This document shows, in pieces, positions 33,981 to 42,325 of a stretch of 64,000 nucleotides of DNA (position 1 is the first letter of the stretch; each line of letters starts with the position of its first letter). Below the pieces are notes generated by a model. The model was given only the letters and a program-made list of their open reading frames with translations, made no database searches and was not told where the DNA came from. The position numbers were made by a program, and so were the translations under genes. This DNA comes from Chitinophaga varians (GTDB taxonomy: Bacteria > Bacteroidota > Bacteroidia > Chitinophagales > Chitinophagaceae), in contig NZ_JABAIA010000002.1 in assembly GCF_012641275.1 (NCBI RefSeq), positions 1,178,001-1,242,000 on the forward strand, given 5' to 3'.

Positions 33981-34043
33981 TCCTGATTTGTGCTGTTTGC
34001 TATAGATAATTACTGTTGTGTTGCGGTTTTTGTTCAAATCACC

Positions 34044-34070
34044 GGTAATATTACCTTGCCGGTAAGGGGT
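34044..34070. promoter_or_regulatory. Inverted repeats upstream of the metal-efflux operon
   Basis: GGTAATATTACC (34044-34055) is a perfect 12-bp palindrome, overlapped by ACCTT-GCCGGT-AAGG (34053-34067), a spaced inverted repeat that recalls MerR/CueR-type sites. Both lie 64-90 bp upstream of the channel gene. No MerR gene is seen in the window. Confidence 0.35.
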
Positions 34071-34204
34071 TCGTTCACATGGCCTGTCGCTAAATCGGGG
34101 GGCAAGATAGGGAATATCGAAGGATGTAGCAGACAGGTGAACATTAAAATTAGCTTAAACAATTTAGTGAAAACGGGAACGGATATAGGAAAATGTGCAA
34201 ATTT

Positions 34205-34235
34205 TTTGGGTGTAATAGTTAATCCTGTATATTTG
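34205..34235 (+). promoter_or_regulatory. Bacteroidota-type promoter facing the small-protein/ART island
   Basis: TTTG at 34205-34208 and TATATTTG at 34228-34235 are separated by exactly 19 bases, a full match to the primary sigma pattern of Bacteroidota (TTTG, N19, TAnnTTTG). It reads toward the decayed copy at 34361 and the genes at 34625-35876. Confidence 0.6.
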
Positions 34236-34360
34236 TATGGTAACCATATTTGTAAGTAATTATATTGATATTTTATCGTTTCGCTGCATGTTTAAAGCTT
34301 TGATTAGTATTTGTTTTTACTTTTTGTAAATATTTATTATTCATAATTTAAAGCGTTACG

Positions 34361-34495
34361 ATGGAAAGAGAGACATATTGTTATCCGGGAAGCCAGGCTG
34401 AACACTTTCAGCAAACCGGTGGCAGACCGCCATTTTTACCGGGAAGAAGTGCCATATTGTGCCATCTGAAGGCAGTCCCATGTGACGAAAAGTGA
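34361..34495 (+). pseudogene. Decayed first copy of the tandem small basic protein
   Basis: The frame of 44 codons starts METERYCYPG-like: MERETYCYPGSQAEHFQQ aligns with MIERPQYKYFGTMAEHFQQ of the next gene. After HFQQ the similarity breaks off; SAILCHLKAV may match the DAGVYHLLV segment, implying an internal deletion and then a frameshift. The upstream sequence (TTTATTATTCATAATTTAAA) also resembles the leaders of the two intact copies. I read it as a third, broken duplicate; a short functional peptide cannot be excluded. Confidence 0.5.
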
Positions 34496-34624
34496 AAAAG
34501 CAGCCAAAGGCAACATCCTTATTCCGTTTAAGTATTTTTTAAGCCCCATCTCTCACGCCATGTATAATGGGGAATGGATATGTATTTCTTGTAAACTTTT
34601 TTATTAACTATTTAAAAAGATGTT

Positions 34625-34876
34625 ATGATAGAAAGACCACAATACAAATATTTCGGAACGATGGCAGAGCATTTTCAACAGATGGATGAAATGTTTGAGA
34701 AGGAAAGGAAACGCATTGCCGCTTTTACGAGAGAAGAAGCAGACCAGTACCTCAAAGATGCAGGCGTTTATCATTTATTGGTTCGCCCCAAAAGAAGAAC
34801 GCCCTGGCGCACAAAGAGTACGCGTCGAAAGGCGAAGGATGCCGCTAAATTAAAAAGACGAAGGCTCCATGGGTAA
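34625..34876 (+). CDS. Small basic protein, tandem copy A (candidate antitoxin-like partner)
   Basis: A protein of 83 residues, not a family I recognise. The N-terminus MIERPQYKYFGTMAEHFQQ is followed by an acidic-to-basic helix (EMFEKERKRIAAFTREEA) and DQYLKDAGVYHLL. The C-terminal third is strongly basic (RPKRRTPWRTKSTRRKAK and KLKRRR), suggesting nucleic-acid binding. Copy B, 93 bp further on, is identical at 59 of 83 positions by my count, and the leaders of the two are also alike, so this is a tandem duplication. The pair lies directly upstream of the putative ADP-ribosyltransferase-fold gene on the same strand. An antitoxin or regulator role is inference from this layout only. Confidence 0.75.
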   Translation: MIERPQYKYFGTMAEHFQQMDEMFEKERKRIAAFTREEADQYLKDAGVYHLLVRPKRRTPWRTKSTRRKAKDAAKLKRRRLHG

Positions 34877-34969
34877 CTTGGCGGTTTTCCCATAGAACTT
34901 CAACAGATGTGTACAATGTTGTTCTCGTTTATTGCAAACTTTTTATTTAACCATTTTAAAATACTTGTT

Positions 34970-35221
34970 ATGATAGAAAGACCTAGATACCGGTACGTAG
35001 GAAGCCCGGGTGAGCATTTCGAGCAGGTGATGGAAATGTTTGAAGAGGAGAGGAAACGTATTGCCACTTTTACTAAGGATGAGGCATTGCAGTATTTAAA
35101 GGATGCAGGAGTCTACCATTTGTTAGTGGGACCTAAAAGACGAAGTCCATGGCGTAAAAAGAGCGAGAGGCGTAAACAGAAAGATGCTGCACAACTAAAG
35201 CGGCTAAGGCAACGTAGATAA
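34970..35221 (+). CDS. Small basic protein, tandem copy B
   Basis: A protein of 83 residues from the ATG at 34970 (MIERPRYRYVGSPGEHF). The frame is open back to 34907, but the extra 21 residues are a shadow of the repeated leader, since copy A starts at the equivalent ATG and has the same length. The core DEALQYLKDAGVYHLLVGPKRR is nearly unchanged from copy A, while the first twenty residues and the tail differ most. It ends 31 bp before the putative ADP-ribosyltransferase gene, so co-transcription is very likely. Conservation of length and of the basic tail between copies argues that both are functional. Confidence 0.78.
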   Translation: MIERPRYRYVGSPGEHFEQVMEMFEEERKRIATFTKDEALQYLKDAGVYHLLVGPKRRSPWRKKSERRKQKDAAQLKRLRQRR

Positions 35222-35252
35222 TTGTTTGAACCCTAAAACCATTGTTTGAAAA

Positions 35253-35876
35253 ATGACCCGAATAATCTCCGATTCGATGTATGCCGCCGTGCCCGGACTA
35301 ATCATCGGCTTTCATGGTTGCGAACGTTCCTTAAGGGATGATATCATTAGTGAAGGAAGAAAACTTCGTTTCAGCACAGGTAAGTATGAGTGGCTGGGAC
35401 ATGGAATTTATTTCTGGCAGAATAATTATGAGCGCGCAATGGACTTTGTGACTCATCCACCGGATGGAAGAAAAATAGTTCATCCAGCCGTGCTTGGTGC
35501 TGTCTTAAGTCTTGAACATTGTCTGGACCTCTTGGATACAAAATATATTAGGCAGTTACGGACAACGTTTGAAATGATGGAACATGCAATAAAGTTGAGA
35601 GGAGGTAATTTACCTTGTAACCGGAATAAGCATGGTGCCGACAACCCTATGGACAAAGTGATCCGTGAATTAGATTGCCATGTAATTGAATTTCTTCATG
35701 AAAGAATGCGACAGGAGGGCGTAAAACCTTACGACTCCGTCAGAGGCGTTTTCATCGAAGGCACTCCCATCTACGAAGACGCCGGCTTCTACGACAAAAC
35801 ACACATCCAGATTTGTATCCGGAACCCCAACTGTATTAAAGGATATTTTATTCCGCGGGAGGAGGAGCAGTGGTGA
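35253..35876 (+). CDS. Putative ADP-ribosyltransferase-fold (PARP/ART-like) protein
   Basis: A protein of 207 residues. I see IGFHGCERSL (His21), then KYEWLGHGIYFWQNNYERAMDF (Tyr53 in GIYFW) and, near the end, HIQICIRNPNCIKGYF (Gln186). The His...Tyr...(Glu/Gln) order and the GIYF loop are those of the H-Y-E clade of ADP-ribosyltransferases, where the first two residues hold NAD. The third is Gln here, so activity may differ. No signal peptide is present. The gene follows two copies of a small basic protein and ends at a strong terminator. Its first two thirds look more AT-rich than the neighbouring genes, the last third less so. Fold assignment is by motif reading and is moderately sure; a toxin role is inference. 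Confidence 0.72.
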   Translation: MTRIISDSMYAAVPGLIIGFHGCERSLRDDIISEGRKLRFSTGKYEWLGHGIYFWQNNYERAMDFVTHPPDGRKIVHPAVLGAVLSLEHCLDLLDTKYIRQLRTTFEMMEHAIKLRGGNLPCNRNKHGADNPMDKVIRELDCHVIEFLHERMRQEGVKPYDSVRGVFIEGTPIYEDAGFYDKTHIQICIRNPNCIKGYFIPREEEQW

Positions 35877-35882
35877 TACTGG

Positions 35883-35917
35883 AAACCGCTGTGGCAGGAT
35901 GCTACAGCGGTTTTTTG
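35883..35917 (+). terminator. Terminator of the small-protein/ART island
   Basis: AAACCGCTGT pairs with ACAGCGGTTT (10 bp) around an inner GCAGGATGC loop, followed by TTTTTTG. It lies 7 bp after the ART-like gene and separates it from the convergent tetR gene. Confidence 0.85.
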
Positions 35918-35955
35918 TTTATTCGTTGCACCGGTGGATACCAGTGCCCCGGGGT

Positions 35956-36555
35956 TTAATTTACCTGTTTTTCATAGATGAGTTTCATTCCCTTCAGGTT
36001 CACCAGTCCATGGAGATAAATGATATTCAGCTCCCTACAGGCGCGGTAGACAGGGCATTCCGGCGGAATCCTGTCGTTCATGACCAGTTCCAGCGGCGTG
36101 AAATACAACTTTTCCAGTAGCGTCTGGTCCAGATTGTGCCGATAGATATCTTCCTCCAGTCCTCTGCGGATATTCAGCCTGAGGAAAGTGGCCAGCTGGT
36201 TTTCACGGAACTGCCTCACGCCGGCCCAGATGTCAGGGTACATATCCCGCAGGTCCCGGAAAAAGACCGGCTGTGTCGTCAGTATCACCCTTTCGGCTAT
36301 ACGGAAAAAGTTACTCATCTCGATAATCGCATTGGAAGAGATGTGCCGGTTGAATGACAGGTACCGGTCGGTTTTTTCCAGCCACCTGCCGATGATATGG
36401 GCTACCAGGCTTTCTTTGCTGTTGAAATGTTCATAGAAGCATCGTTTGTGCAGCCCGCATTGCCGGGCAATTTCATCGGTGCTGGTGGCCCGGATGCCTT
36501 TCCGGGCAAAAAGGGTGGTGCCGCTGTCCAGCAGCTGATGCCATTCTTCTTTCAT
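35956..36555 (-). CDS. TetR-family regulator at the end of the second RND operon
   Basis: A protein of 199 residues. The N-terminal DNA-binding region reads GTTLFARKGIRATSTDEIARQ then CGLHKRCFYEHFNSKESLV, a standard TetR helix-turn-helix. The rest is a helical ligand domain. It is the last gene of the minus-strand series adaptor-pump-TolC-TetR, 19 bp after the TolC stop, so it is probably in the operon and may repress it. Its target site is not obvious; no palindrome like the ATACC-N4-GGTAT sites is near. Confidence 0.91.
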   Translation of the reverse strand: MKEEWHQLLDSGTTLFARKGIRATSTDEIARQCGLHKRCFYEHFNSKESLVAHIIGRWLEKTDRYLSFNRHISSNAIIEMSNFFRIAERVILTTQPVFFRDLRDMYPDIWAGVRQFRENQLATFLRLNIRRGLEEDIYRHNLDQTLLEKLYFTPLELVMNDRIPPECPVYRACRELNIIYLHGLVNLKGMKLIYEKQVN

Positions 36556-36574
36556 ACAACATGTTTTATGTAGG

Positions 36575-37858
36575 TTAATGCAAAGTGCCGGTTGCTTTCC
36601 TGTATGCTGCTTCCTGTATCCTGTATTCTACTTTACTGTCAATGGTGCTGCTGTACGCCTGTTGCCATATCGTTTGTGCTTCCAGCACGTCTTTACCGGT
36701 AATAGTGCCTGCTTTCAGGCGGTCATTGGCCAGTTTGAGGTTTTCTGCGGCCTGCTCCAGGGAAAGGCGTGATGTATGGATCTTTTTCACGGACTGGTTC
36801 AGGGCCAGGTAGGCCTGCTGTACTTCCAGGCCCAGTAACTCTTTGGTATTGTCCAGTTCCTGCTGGCGGGCAGCGATCTTCAACGTTTGCTCTTTTACTT
36901 TCCCGGCTTTTTTGCCCCAGTCGAAAATGGGTACGCTGATGTTGGCCAGTCCATACCATGAAGCCATCAGGTCTTTGCCGTTGCTGATATTCACTCCTTT
37001 ACCGGCCGCGCCCATCCCCGCGGCTGTTACGCCGAAGGTGGGCAGGAAATCAGCTTTCAGCATTTTGCGTTGTAGCTGTTCTGCTTCCAACACGCGGTTC
37101 AACAGCCGTATCTCGGGCCTGTTCTCTGCCGCGGCGGTGAGGTCCGGCGCCGCCTGTTCGGGAAAGTCGCCACTAACGGAATCAGCTACATTAAAATCTG
37201 TCTGCCCGGCCATGCCTGTCACCTGGGCCAATGCCAACTTTGCCATCACCAGTCCGTCATGCGCCTGGTTGAGCTGCAGCGAGGCTTCGTTCAGGTTCAC
37301 TTCCACCCGTAACAGGTCATTCTTATAAATAAGCCCTGCGTCATAAGCGTTTTTCAACTCACGCTGCAGGCCTTGTAACATCTCCTGGTACTTTTGGGCG
37401 AGGATGATTTTTTCTTTCACCTGCACTACCTGCCAGTAGGCTTTGTTAACATTGAACAACACATCCGCCTCTGAGAGCGCTTTTTGTTCCCGCTGTATGC
37501 TCACGCCTTTGGCAGCGGCAGCTTTGCCCAGCTGTATTTTGCCACCGGCGTAAACGGGCTGGGTGACAGACACGGAGGCGCTGCCGAAGTATTCCGGTAT
37601 CATGCCGTTAAGCGCTCCGCCGATCGGTTTGCCGAGATATACGCCCATCACTGAACCGTCGATCGACGGATAAGCCATGGCGTTGGCCGACTGCACGGCG
37701 GCATTGGCGGCATCTATCTGGTATTGTGCGGCTTTGATCTTTTTATTTTGTGTGATCGCCATCTGCTGGCAGTCGGCGACGGTGAGCACGGGCGCCTGCG
37801 CGAAAGCCTGTTGAACAGCCATGGCTGCTGCCAGCGTGCATATAACTCTGAAATTCAT
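36575..37858 (-). CDS. TolC-family outer-membrane channel of the second RND system
   Basis: A protein of 427 residues with signal MNFRVICTLAAAMAVQQAFA. It has the two-fold repeat of outer-membrane efflux proteins: AANAAVQSANAMAYPSIDG near the start and KMLKADFLPTFGVTAAGMG in the second half, with long helical segments between. It sits 48 bp after the RND pump and before the TetR gene, all on the minus strand. With the adaptor at 41061 and the pump at 37907 it forms a complete tripartite system. The substrate class (drug, dye, detergent) is set by the pump, not by this gene. Confidence 0.93.
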   Translation of the reverse strand: MNFRVICTLAAAMAVQQAFAQAPVLTVADCQQMAITQNKKIKAAQYQIDAANAAVQSANAMAYPSIDGSVMGVYLGKPIGGALNGMIPEYFGSASVSVTQPVYAGGKIQLGKAAAAKGVSIQREQKALSEADVLFNVNKAYWQVVQVKEKIILAQKYQEMLQGLQRELKNAYDAGLIYKNDLLRVEVNLNEASLQLNQAHDGLVMAKLALAQVTGMAGQTDFNVADSVSGDFPEQAAPDLTAAAENRPEIRLLNRVLEAEQLQRKMLKADFLPTFGVTAAGMGAAGKGVNISNGKDLMASWYGLANISVPIFDWGKKAGKVKEQTLKIAARQQELDNTKELLGLEVQQAYLALNQSVKKIHTSRLSLEQAAENLKLANDRLKAGTITGKDVLEAQTIWQQAYSSTIDSKVEYRIQEAAYRKATGTLH

Positions 37859-37906
37859 GATTGTCTTTTTTACAGGCAGGCGGCGCTATGGCCGCCTGCG
37901 GATAAA

Positions 37907-40900
37907 TTAATGAGCGGGTTTGTACATGATCTCTGTATCATGGTCCGGTGCTGTAACCGGTTCCGGTGCCGGGCGTACAAACAGGTAATACAGCACGGGC
38001 ACAACAAACAGCGTCAGTATCATGGACACGATCAGGCCGGAGGCCAGTACGCTGCCCAATGGCGCCCACAGCGGTGATTTGCCGATGATCATGGGCACCA
38101 CGCCGATGGCGGCGGCTGCCGATGTCAGGAAGATGGGGCGCATACGGCGCTTGGCGGCGCTGAGCGCGGCGGCTTTTATCGTATAGCCGTGGTCGCGGAT
38201 CAGCTCATCGGCATAGTCAACGAGGATGATACCATTGCGCACCACAATGCCTATCAGGCTGATGATGCCCATGAAGGCGGTCATGCCCATCGGGTTGCCG
38301 GTGAGGTACAGGCCCAGGAAGGCGCCCAGCAGGCTAAGCGGGAAGGTGGCCAGGATGATCAGTGTTTTACCAAAGGTTTTGAACTGGAACAACAATGTGA
38401 TCAGGATCAGTATCAGGCTGGTGCCCAGTGCTTTGCCCATGCCCGGCGCATTTTCGGCGGATGATTCAGCGTCGCCGCCATATTGAATACGGATGCCTGC
38501 CGGCAGCTGCAGTTTTTCAATCTGCGGCCGGGCCTTTTTCAGGATCTCGGAGGCCATGATGCCTTTCTGCGCTTCAGACAGTACGGTGAGGGTACGCAGG
38601 CCGTTACGGTGCGCGATCACGCCGGTATGCCAGGAAGGTGTGAGGCCGGCCACTTCTTTCAACGGCACTTTGGCGCCATAGAGACTGTTCAGGTGCAGGT
38701 TGCCCAGATCGTTGAAGTCCTTCCGGTTGCCGGCTTCCATACGAAGGAAGATATCTACCGGTTTATCGCCTTCCCATAGCTGGGATACGGCAAAACCTTT
38801 CAGGCCGGCGCCCATCGTTTGGGTGATCAGCTGATTGGGCACGCCCAGTCGTGCTGCTGCATCTTCCTTAATGTTAAGGCTTACGCCCAGATAATCATCT
38901 TCATAATCTGTCCGTACCCAGTTGGTGCCGGCGGTATGTTGCAGTATCTCTTTGATCTGCTCTGCCACCTTTTTCTGGTCGCTCATGTTTTCGCCGATAA
39001 CGCGGACAGCCAGCGGTGAACCTTCCTGCATGCTCAGCTGGCGCAGGCGCACGTATCCATTGGGAACAAAATTCTCAAACCGGGGAAGGTATTCCTTCAC
39101 CAGTTCGTTGGTGGCGTCACTGCCGGTGGTGGTGATAAATACCTGTGCAAAGTTGCGCCGCGGCATTTCGGGAGCATAGGTCACATTAAAGCGGGGTGAA
39201 CTGGAGCCCACGAAGCTGGCGATGCCGGTCACCCGCTTGTCTTTCTGCAGTTCTTTTTCCACCAGTTTCACTACCCGCTCTGTTTCTTCCAGGGATGTGC
39301 CATTGGCCATCCATATTTCGGCATTGAATTGTTTGCTTTCGCTCAGCGGGAAAAACTCCTGCTTTACTTTGCCTGCCAGCACGATCGCCAGCACAACAGC
39401 TGCCACGGCCACGCCGACGGTTGTTTTCGGATAACTGAAGGCTGCTTCCGCCGCGATGTTAAAAGCATGCTGTAACCTGTCAAGCAGGCTTTTACCTTTT
39501 TTGGTGGTGCTGACTTTATGTTTCAGTCCTTTTTTGATGAACACATAGCAGGTATAAGGTGTGAGCAGCAAAGCCACGGCCATGGAGGTGATCAGCGCTA
39601 CGGCCACGGTCACCGGCAGGGCGGCAATGAAGTCTTTGGATATGCCGTTCATAAAGAGGGCCAGCGGCGCAAAGGCGAAGATAATGGCCAGCGTGGCGGT
39701 GAAAATGGGCAGTGACAACTGTTTGGCTGCCTGCCAGGCGGCCGTCCACGGCGTAATGCCTTCATCAAGTTTTTCGATGTAGTTGTCCACCACCACAATA
39801 GCATTGTCCACTACCATGCCCAGGACGATGATCAGCGCGGCCAGCGTTACCTGGTGCAGCTCTATTCCCATGATGTTGATCAGGCCAAAGGTAATCAGGA
39901 TGGAGATGGGCGCTGCCAGGGAGGACACGGCGGCCACACGGAAAGGCAGCAGCAACATCACCACGATGATCACTGAGGCGATTGCCATCCCGAACTCTTT
40001 CATGAAGTGCCGGATACTTTCATCTACCACCTCCGGCTGGTTGACGATGGTCTTGATTTTCACATCAGGCGGTAATTCCTGTCCCAGCGACTTCAACCTG
40101 TCTTCCACCAGGTGGCCGAATTGTACAATGTTGTTGCCTGGCTGCATCTCGATGGCGAGCATCATTACCTTGTCATCATCGATACGGATAAACGAAGACA
40201 ATTCTTCATAACGCCGTTCTATGCGTGCCACATCGCGCAGGCGCACCACGGTGCCTTGTGGCGTGGTGTAGATGATCTGGTTGCCCAGGTCATCGGCTGT
40301 TTTATAGCGGCTGTTGGTAAATACCGGAAAGGTATTGGAAGAAATGGTCATCTCGCCGGAGTAACCGGTAATATTCTGCATCTGCAATGTCCGGATAATA
40401 GTAGACAGGTCAAAACCATACTGCTGCATTTTTTGATCGTCGATTGTAACATAGAGCTGTTGCTTTTGGCCACCGGACCGGTTTATTTTGGACACTTCCG
40501 GAATGGTCTTGAGCCCGTCTTCTATTTTATCCAGGTATTTTTCTATTTCTGCGTAGCTGCGTTGGGGTGATGATACGGTGATGATCTGTGCTGTCACGTC
40601 GCCGAAGTTGCTGTTCACAATGGGGCCTATAACGCCCTGTGGCAGTATCTGCGGCGCAGCGCTGTTGAGGCCGTGCTGCAGGGTGCTCCAGAACTTCTTG
40701 CGGTCTTTTACGCTGGTATGCAGTTCTACGGTGATGAAAACCTGTCCGTCTTTGGTTTGTGACTTGGTCTTCTCTTTGTTCACTTCTTCAAAGGAAAACA
40801 GGTATTGTTCAATTTTATTGGTCACCTGTTTTTCCATTTGTACTTCATCGGCGCCGGGGTAGAAAGCATATACCATGGCTGTTGGCATATCTATCTTCGG

Positions 40901-41026
40901 GTTTTCCGCCCTGGGCATGTTCAGGAGGGAATAGAGCCCCAGCAGCAGTAACAGCACCACTACTACGATGGTGACTTGTTTGAACTGCATGGCCGCTTCT
41001 ATGAAACTGATTTTATTTTTTTTCAT
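37907..41026 (-). CDS. RND efflux pump, permease subunit (AcrB/HAE-like)
   Basis: A protein of 1039 residues with twelve membrane segments. The TM4 motif LGMVVDNAIVVVDNYIEKL shows the Asp pair typical of hydrophobe/amphiphile RND pumps, unlike the heavy-metal motif of the pump at 28210. The C-terminal half has FKTFGKTLIILATFPLSLLG and GIVVRNGIILVDYADEL. It works with the adaptor 34 bp upstream and the TolC-like protein downstream. It probably exports organic compounds; substrate unknown. The operon is preceded by a 40-bp element also found upstream of the araC-family gene. Confidence 0.94.
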   Translation of the reverse strand: MKKNKISFIEAAMQFKQVTIVVVVLLLLLGLYSLLNMPRAENPKIDMPTAMVYAFYPGADEVQMEKQVTNKIEQYLFSFEEVNKEKTKSQTKDGQVFITVELHTSVKDRKKFWSTLQHGLNSAAPQILPQGVIGPIVNSNFGDVTAQIITVSSPQRSYAEIEKYLDKIEDGLKTIPEVSKINRSGGQKQQLYVTIDDQKMQQYGFDLSTIIRTLQMQNITGYSGEMTISSNTFPVFTNSRYKTADDLGNQIIYTTPQGTVVRLRDVARIERRYEELSSFIRIDDDKVMMLAIEMQPGNNIVQFGHLVEDRLKSLGQELPPDVKIKTIVNQPEVVDESIRHFMKEFGMAIASVIIVVMLLLPFRVAAVSSLAAPISILITFGLINIMGIELHQVTLAALIIVLGMVVDNAIVVVDNYIEKLDEGITPWTAAWQAAKQLSLPIFTATLAIIFAFAPLALFMNGISKDFIAALPVTVAVALITSMAVALLLTPYTCYVFIKKGLKHKVSTTKKGKSLLDRLQHAFNIAAEAAFSYPKTTVGVAVAAVVLAIVLAGKVKQEFFPLSESKQFNAEIWMANGTSLEETERVVKLVEKELQKDKRVTGIASFVGSSSPRFNVTYAPEMPRRNFAQVFITTTGSDATNELVKEYLPRFENFVPNGYVRLRQLSMQEGSPLAVRVIGENMSDQKKVAEQIKEILQHTAGTNWVRTDYEDDYLGVSLNIKEDAAARLGVPNQLITQTMGAGLKGFAVSQLWEGDKPVDIFLRMEAGNRKDFNDLGNLHLNSLYGAKVPLKEVAGLTPSWHTGVIAHRNGLRTLTVLSEAQKGIMASEILKKARPQIEKLQLPAGIRIQYGGDAESSAENAPGMGKALGTSLILILITLLFQFKTFGKTLIILATFPLSLLGAFLGLYLTGNPMGMTAFMGIISLIGIVVRNGIILVDYADELIRDHGYTIKAAALSAAKRRMRPIFLTSAAAAIGVVPMIIGKSPLWAPLGSVLASGLIVSMILTLFVVPVLYYLFVRPAPEPVTAPDHDTEIMYKPAH

Positions 41027-41060
41027 GCTTCCGTTTGTTGGTCATGCTGAATAATGGCTG

Positions 41061-42089
41061 TTAGAGGCTCACGGCGGTGCCGTCTTTGATGTTGGTGAGC
41101 CCGGAGGTGATCACCTGTTCACCGCCTTGCAGGCCGGTGGTGATCACCACTTCATTTTTGCCGGTGAGGGCGCCTACGGTCACTCTTTTGCGTACAGCCT
41201 GATGTTGTGCGTTGGTGATGAAGACGTAGGTCAGGTCGTCCGCATCGCGTACTACGGCCGTGGCGGGCACTGTCAGGTTGTTGGCACTTCTGCCGGTGTT
41301 GAGGCGGATTTCAGTGAGCATGCCGGGAAGCAGGCGTCCGTTGTTATTGGATAATTTTATTTTGATGTTATAGGTGCGTGAAGTGGCGTCGGCCTGTGGG
41401 TTGATGATGGTGATTTTTCCTGCTGCGCTGTCCTGTAGCGTGGGGATGTAGACCAGTGCGCTGCCACCATGGGGGATGGCGCCTACCTCACTTTCCGGAA
41501 CGGAGGCCCGGGCATACACCATGTCGGTTTTTACAATGGTGAACGCCGGTACGCCGGGAGCTGCGGCGCTGCCTCTTTCTATTTTACGGGCGCTGACGAT
41601 ACCGGTGATAGGTGCGTACAATCTGCTGTCCGCGATATGTTTGGCGCTGATTTCTTTATTGGCTTTGGCCTGTGCCAGTTTGGTCTTTATGTCGATGTAG
41701 TCTTTCGCCGGCAGACTGCCTTTCTGATACAGGTCATTCAGGCGGCGGTACATATCTTCCGCCTGGTCCAGTCCTGCGTTGGCGATGGTGAGCGCATTGC
41801 TGTATTCTGTAGCGTCGAGGGTGGCCAGTAATTGCCCCTGCCGGACCAGCTGTCCTTCTTCCACAAGAATGCCGTTCACCACGCCCGGTACGGCAAAGCC
41901 AATATCGGCGGTGTTGTCAGGCTCTATGGTGCCGGAGTAGGTGAAGGTTTGCGGCATATCATTGAGGCTGACTTTTGTTGCGGTCACTTTTACCGGCGCC
42001 TGTTGCTCCTGCTGCACTTCCTTGCTGCCGCAGGCGGCCAGCAGGGTGGTGATGATCAAAAAGGAAACGGGTCTGTACGTCATCGGCAT
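41061..42089 (-). CDS. RND efflux periplasmic adaptor, lipoprotein
   Basis: A protein of 342 residues. The lipoprotein signal ends TLLAAC (Cys20), followed by GSKEVQQEQ. The biotinyl-lipoyl domain halves (GIVNGILVEEGQLVRQGQLL and YAPITGIVSARKIERG), the coiled coil between them and the beta-barrel part (GMLTEIRLNTGR) are as in AcrA/MexA-type adaptors. It is the first gene of the operon adaptor-pump-TolC-TetR. The 40-bp element at 42164-42203, 75 bp upstream, is probably its AraC-type activator site. Confidence 0.92.
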   Translation of the reverse strand: MPMTYRPVSFLIITTLLAACGSKEVQQEQQAPVKVTATKVSLNDMPQTFTYSGTIEPDNTADIGFAVPGVVNGILVEEGQLVRQGQLLATLDATEYSNALTIANAGLDQAEDMYRRLNDLYQKGSLPAKDYIDIKTKLAQAKANKEISAKHIADSRLYAPITGIVSARKIERGSAAAPGVPAFTIVKTDMVYARASVPESEVGAIPHGGSALVYIPTLQDSAAGKITIINPQADATSRTYNIKIKLSNNNGRLLPGMLTEIRLNTGRSANNLTVPATAVVRDADDLTYVFITNAQHQAVRKRVTVGALTGKNEVVITTGLQGGEQVITSGLTNIKDGTAVSL

Positions 42090-42163
42090 AATCTTATTTT
42101 ATAGTATGATTGAATACAAATTGTTTTTCGCGCAACAAAATTAGGGGCGGTACAGCGGCGGGA

Positions 42164-42203
42164 AAAGGTTGATACATCGGGAAATCTGGTCAGAATGTCG
42201 GTT
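42164..42203 (-). promoter_or_regulatory. 40-bp AraC-type element upstream of the RND operon
   Basis: This element matches 43296-43335 at 35 of 40 positions, in the same orientation relative to the downstream gene. It holds the core AATCTGGTCAGAA, followed by a GTCGGT half-site. It lies 75-114 bp before the adaptor start. Its counterpart lies upstream of the araC gene, so it is probably the site of that regulator. Confidence 0.7.
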
Positions 42204-42242
42204 TGTTTTTCAGGTATAACTAAAACGACTATACGAAAATAA

Positions 42243-42266
42243 GGCCGGAGCAGGAGTGCTTCGGCC
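42243..42266 (-). terminator. Terminator of the araC-family gene
   Basis: GGCCGGAGCA pairs with TGCTTCGGCC (10 bp with one G-T pair) and a 4-base loop. On the minus strand it is followed by TTATTTTCG. It lies about 60 bp downstream of the araC stop. Confidence 0.7.
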
Positions 42267-42325
42267 TGTAATTAAAACCTACAACTGTTACACTGTTAGT
42301 AACAAGAATTTTCAGGGGGAACATT

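Noticed and set aside
33990..34259. Plus-strand frame of 89 codons upstream of the island
   Set aside because: It overlaps the regulatory region of the metal RND operon and the island promoter, with no family resemblance.
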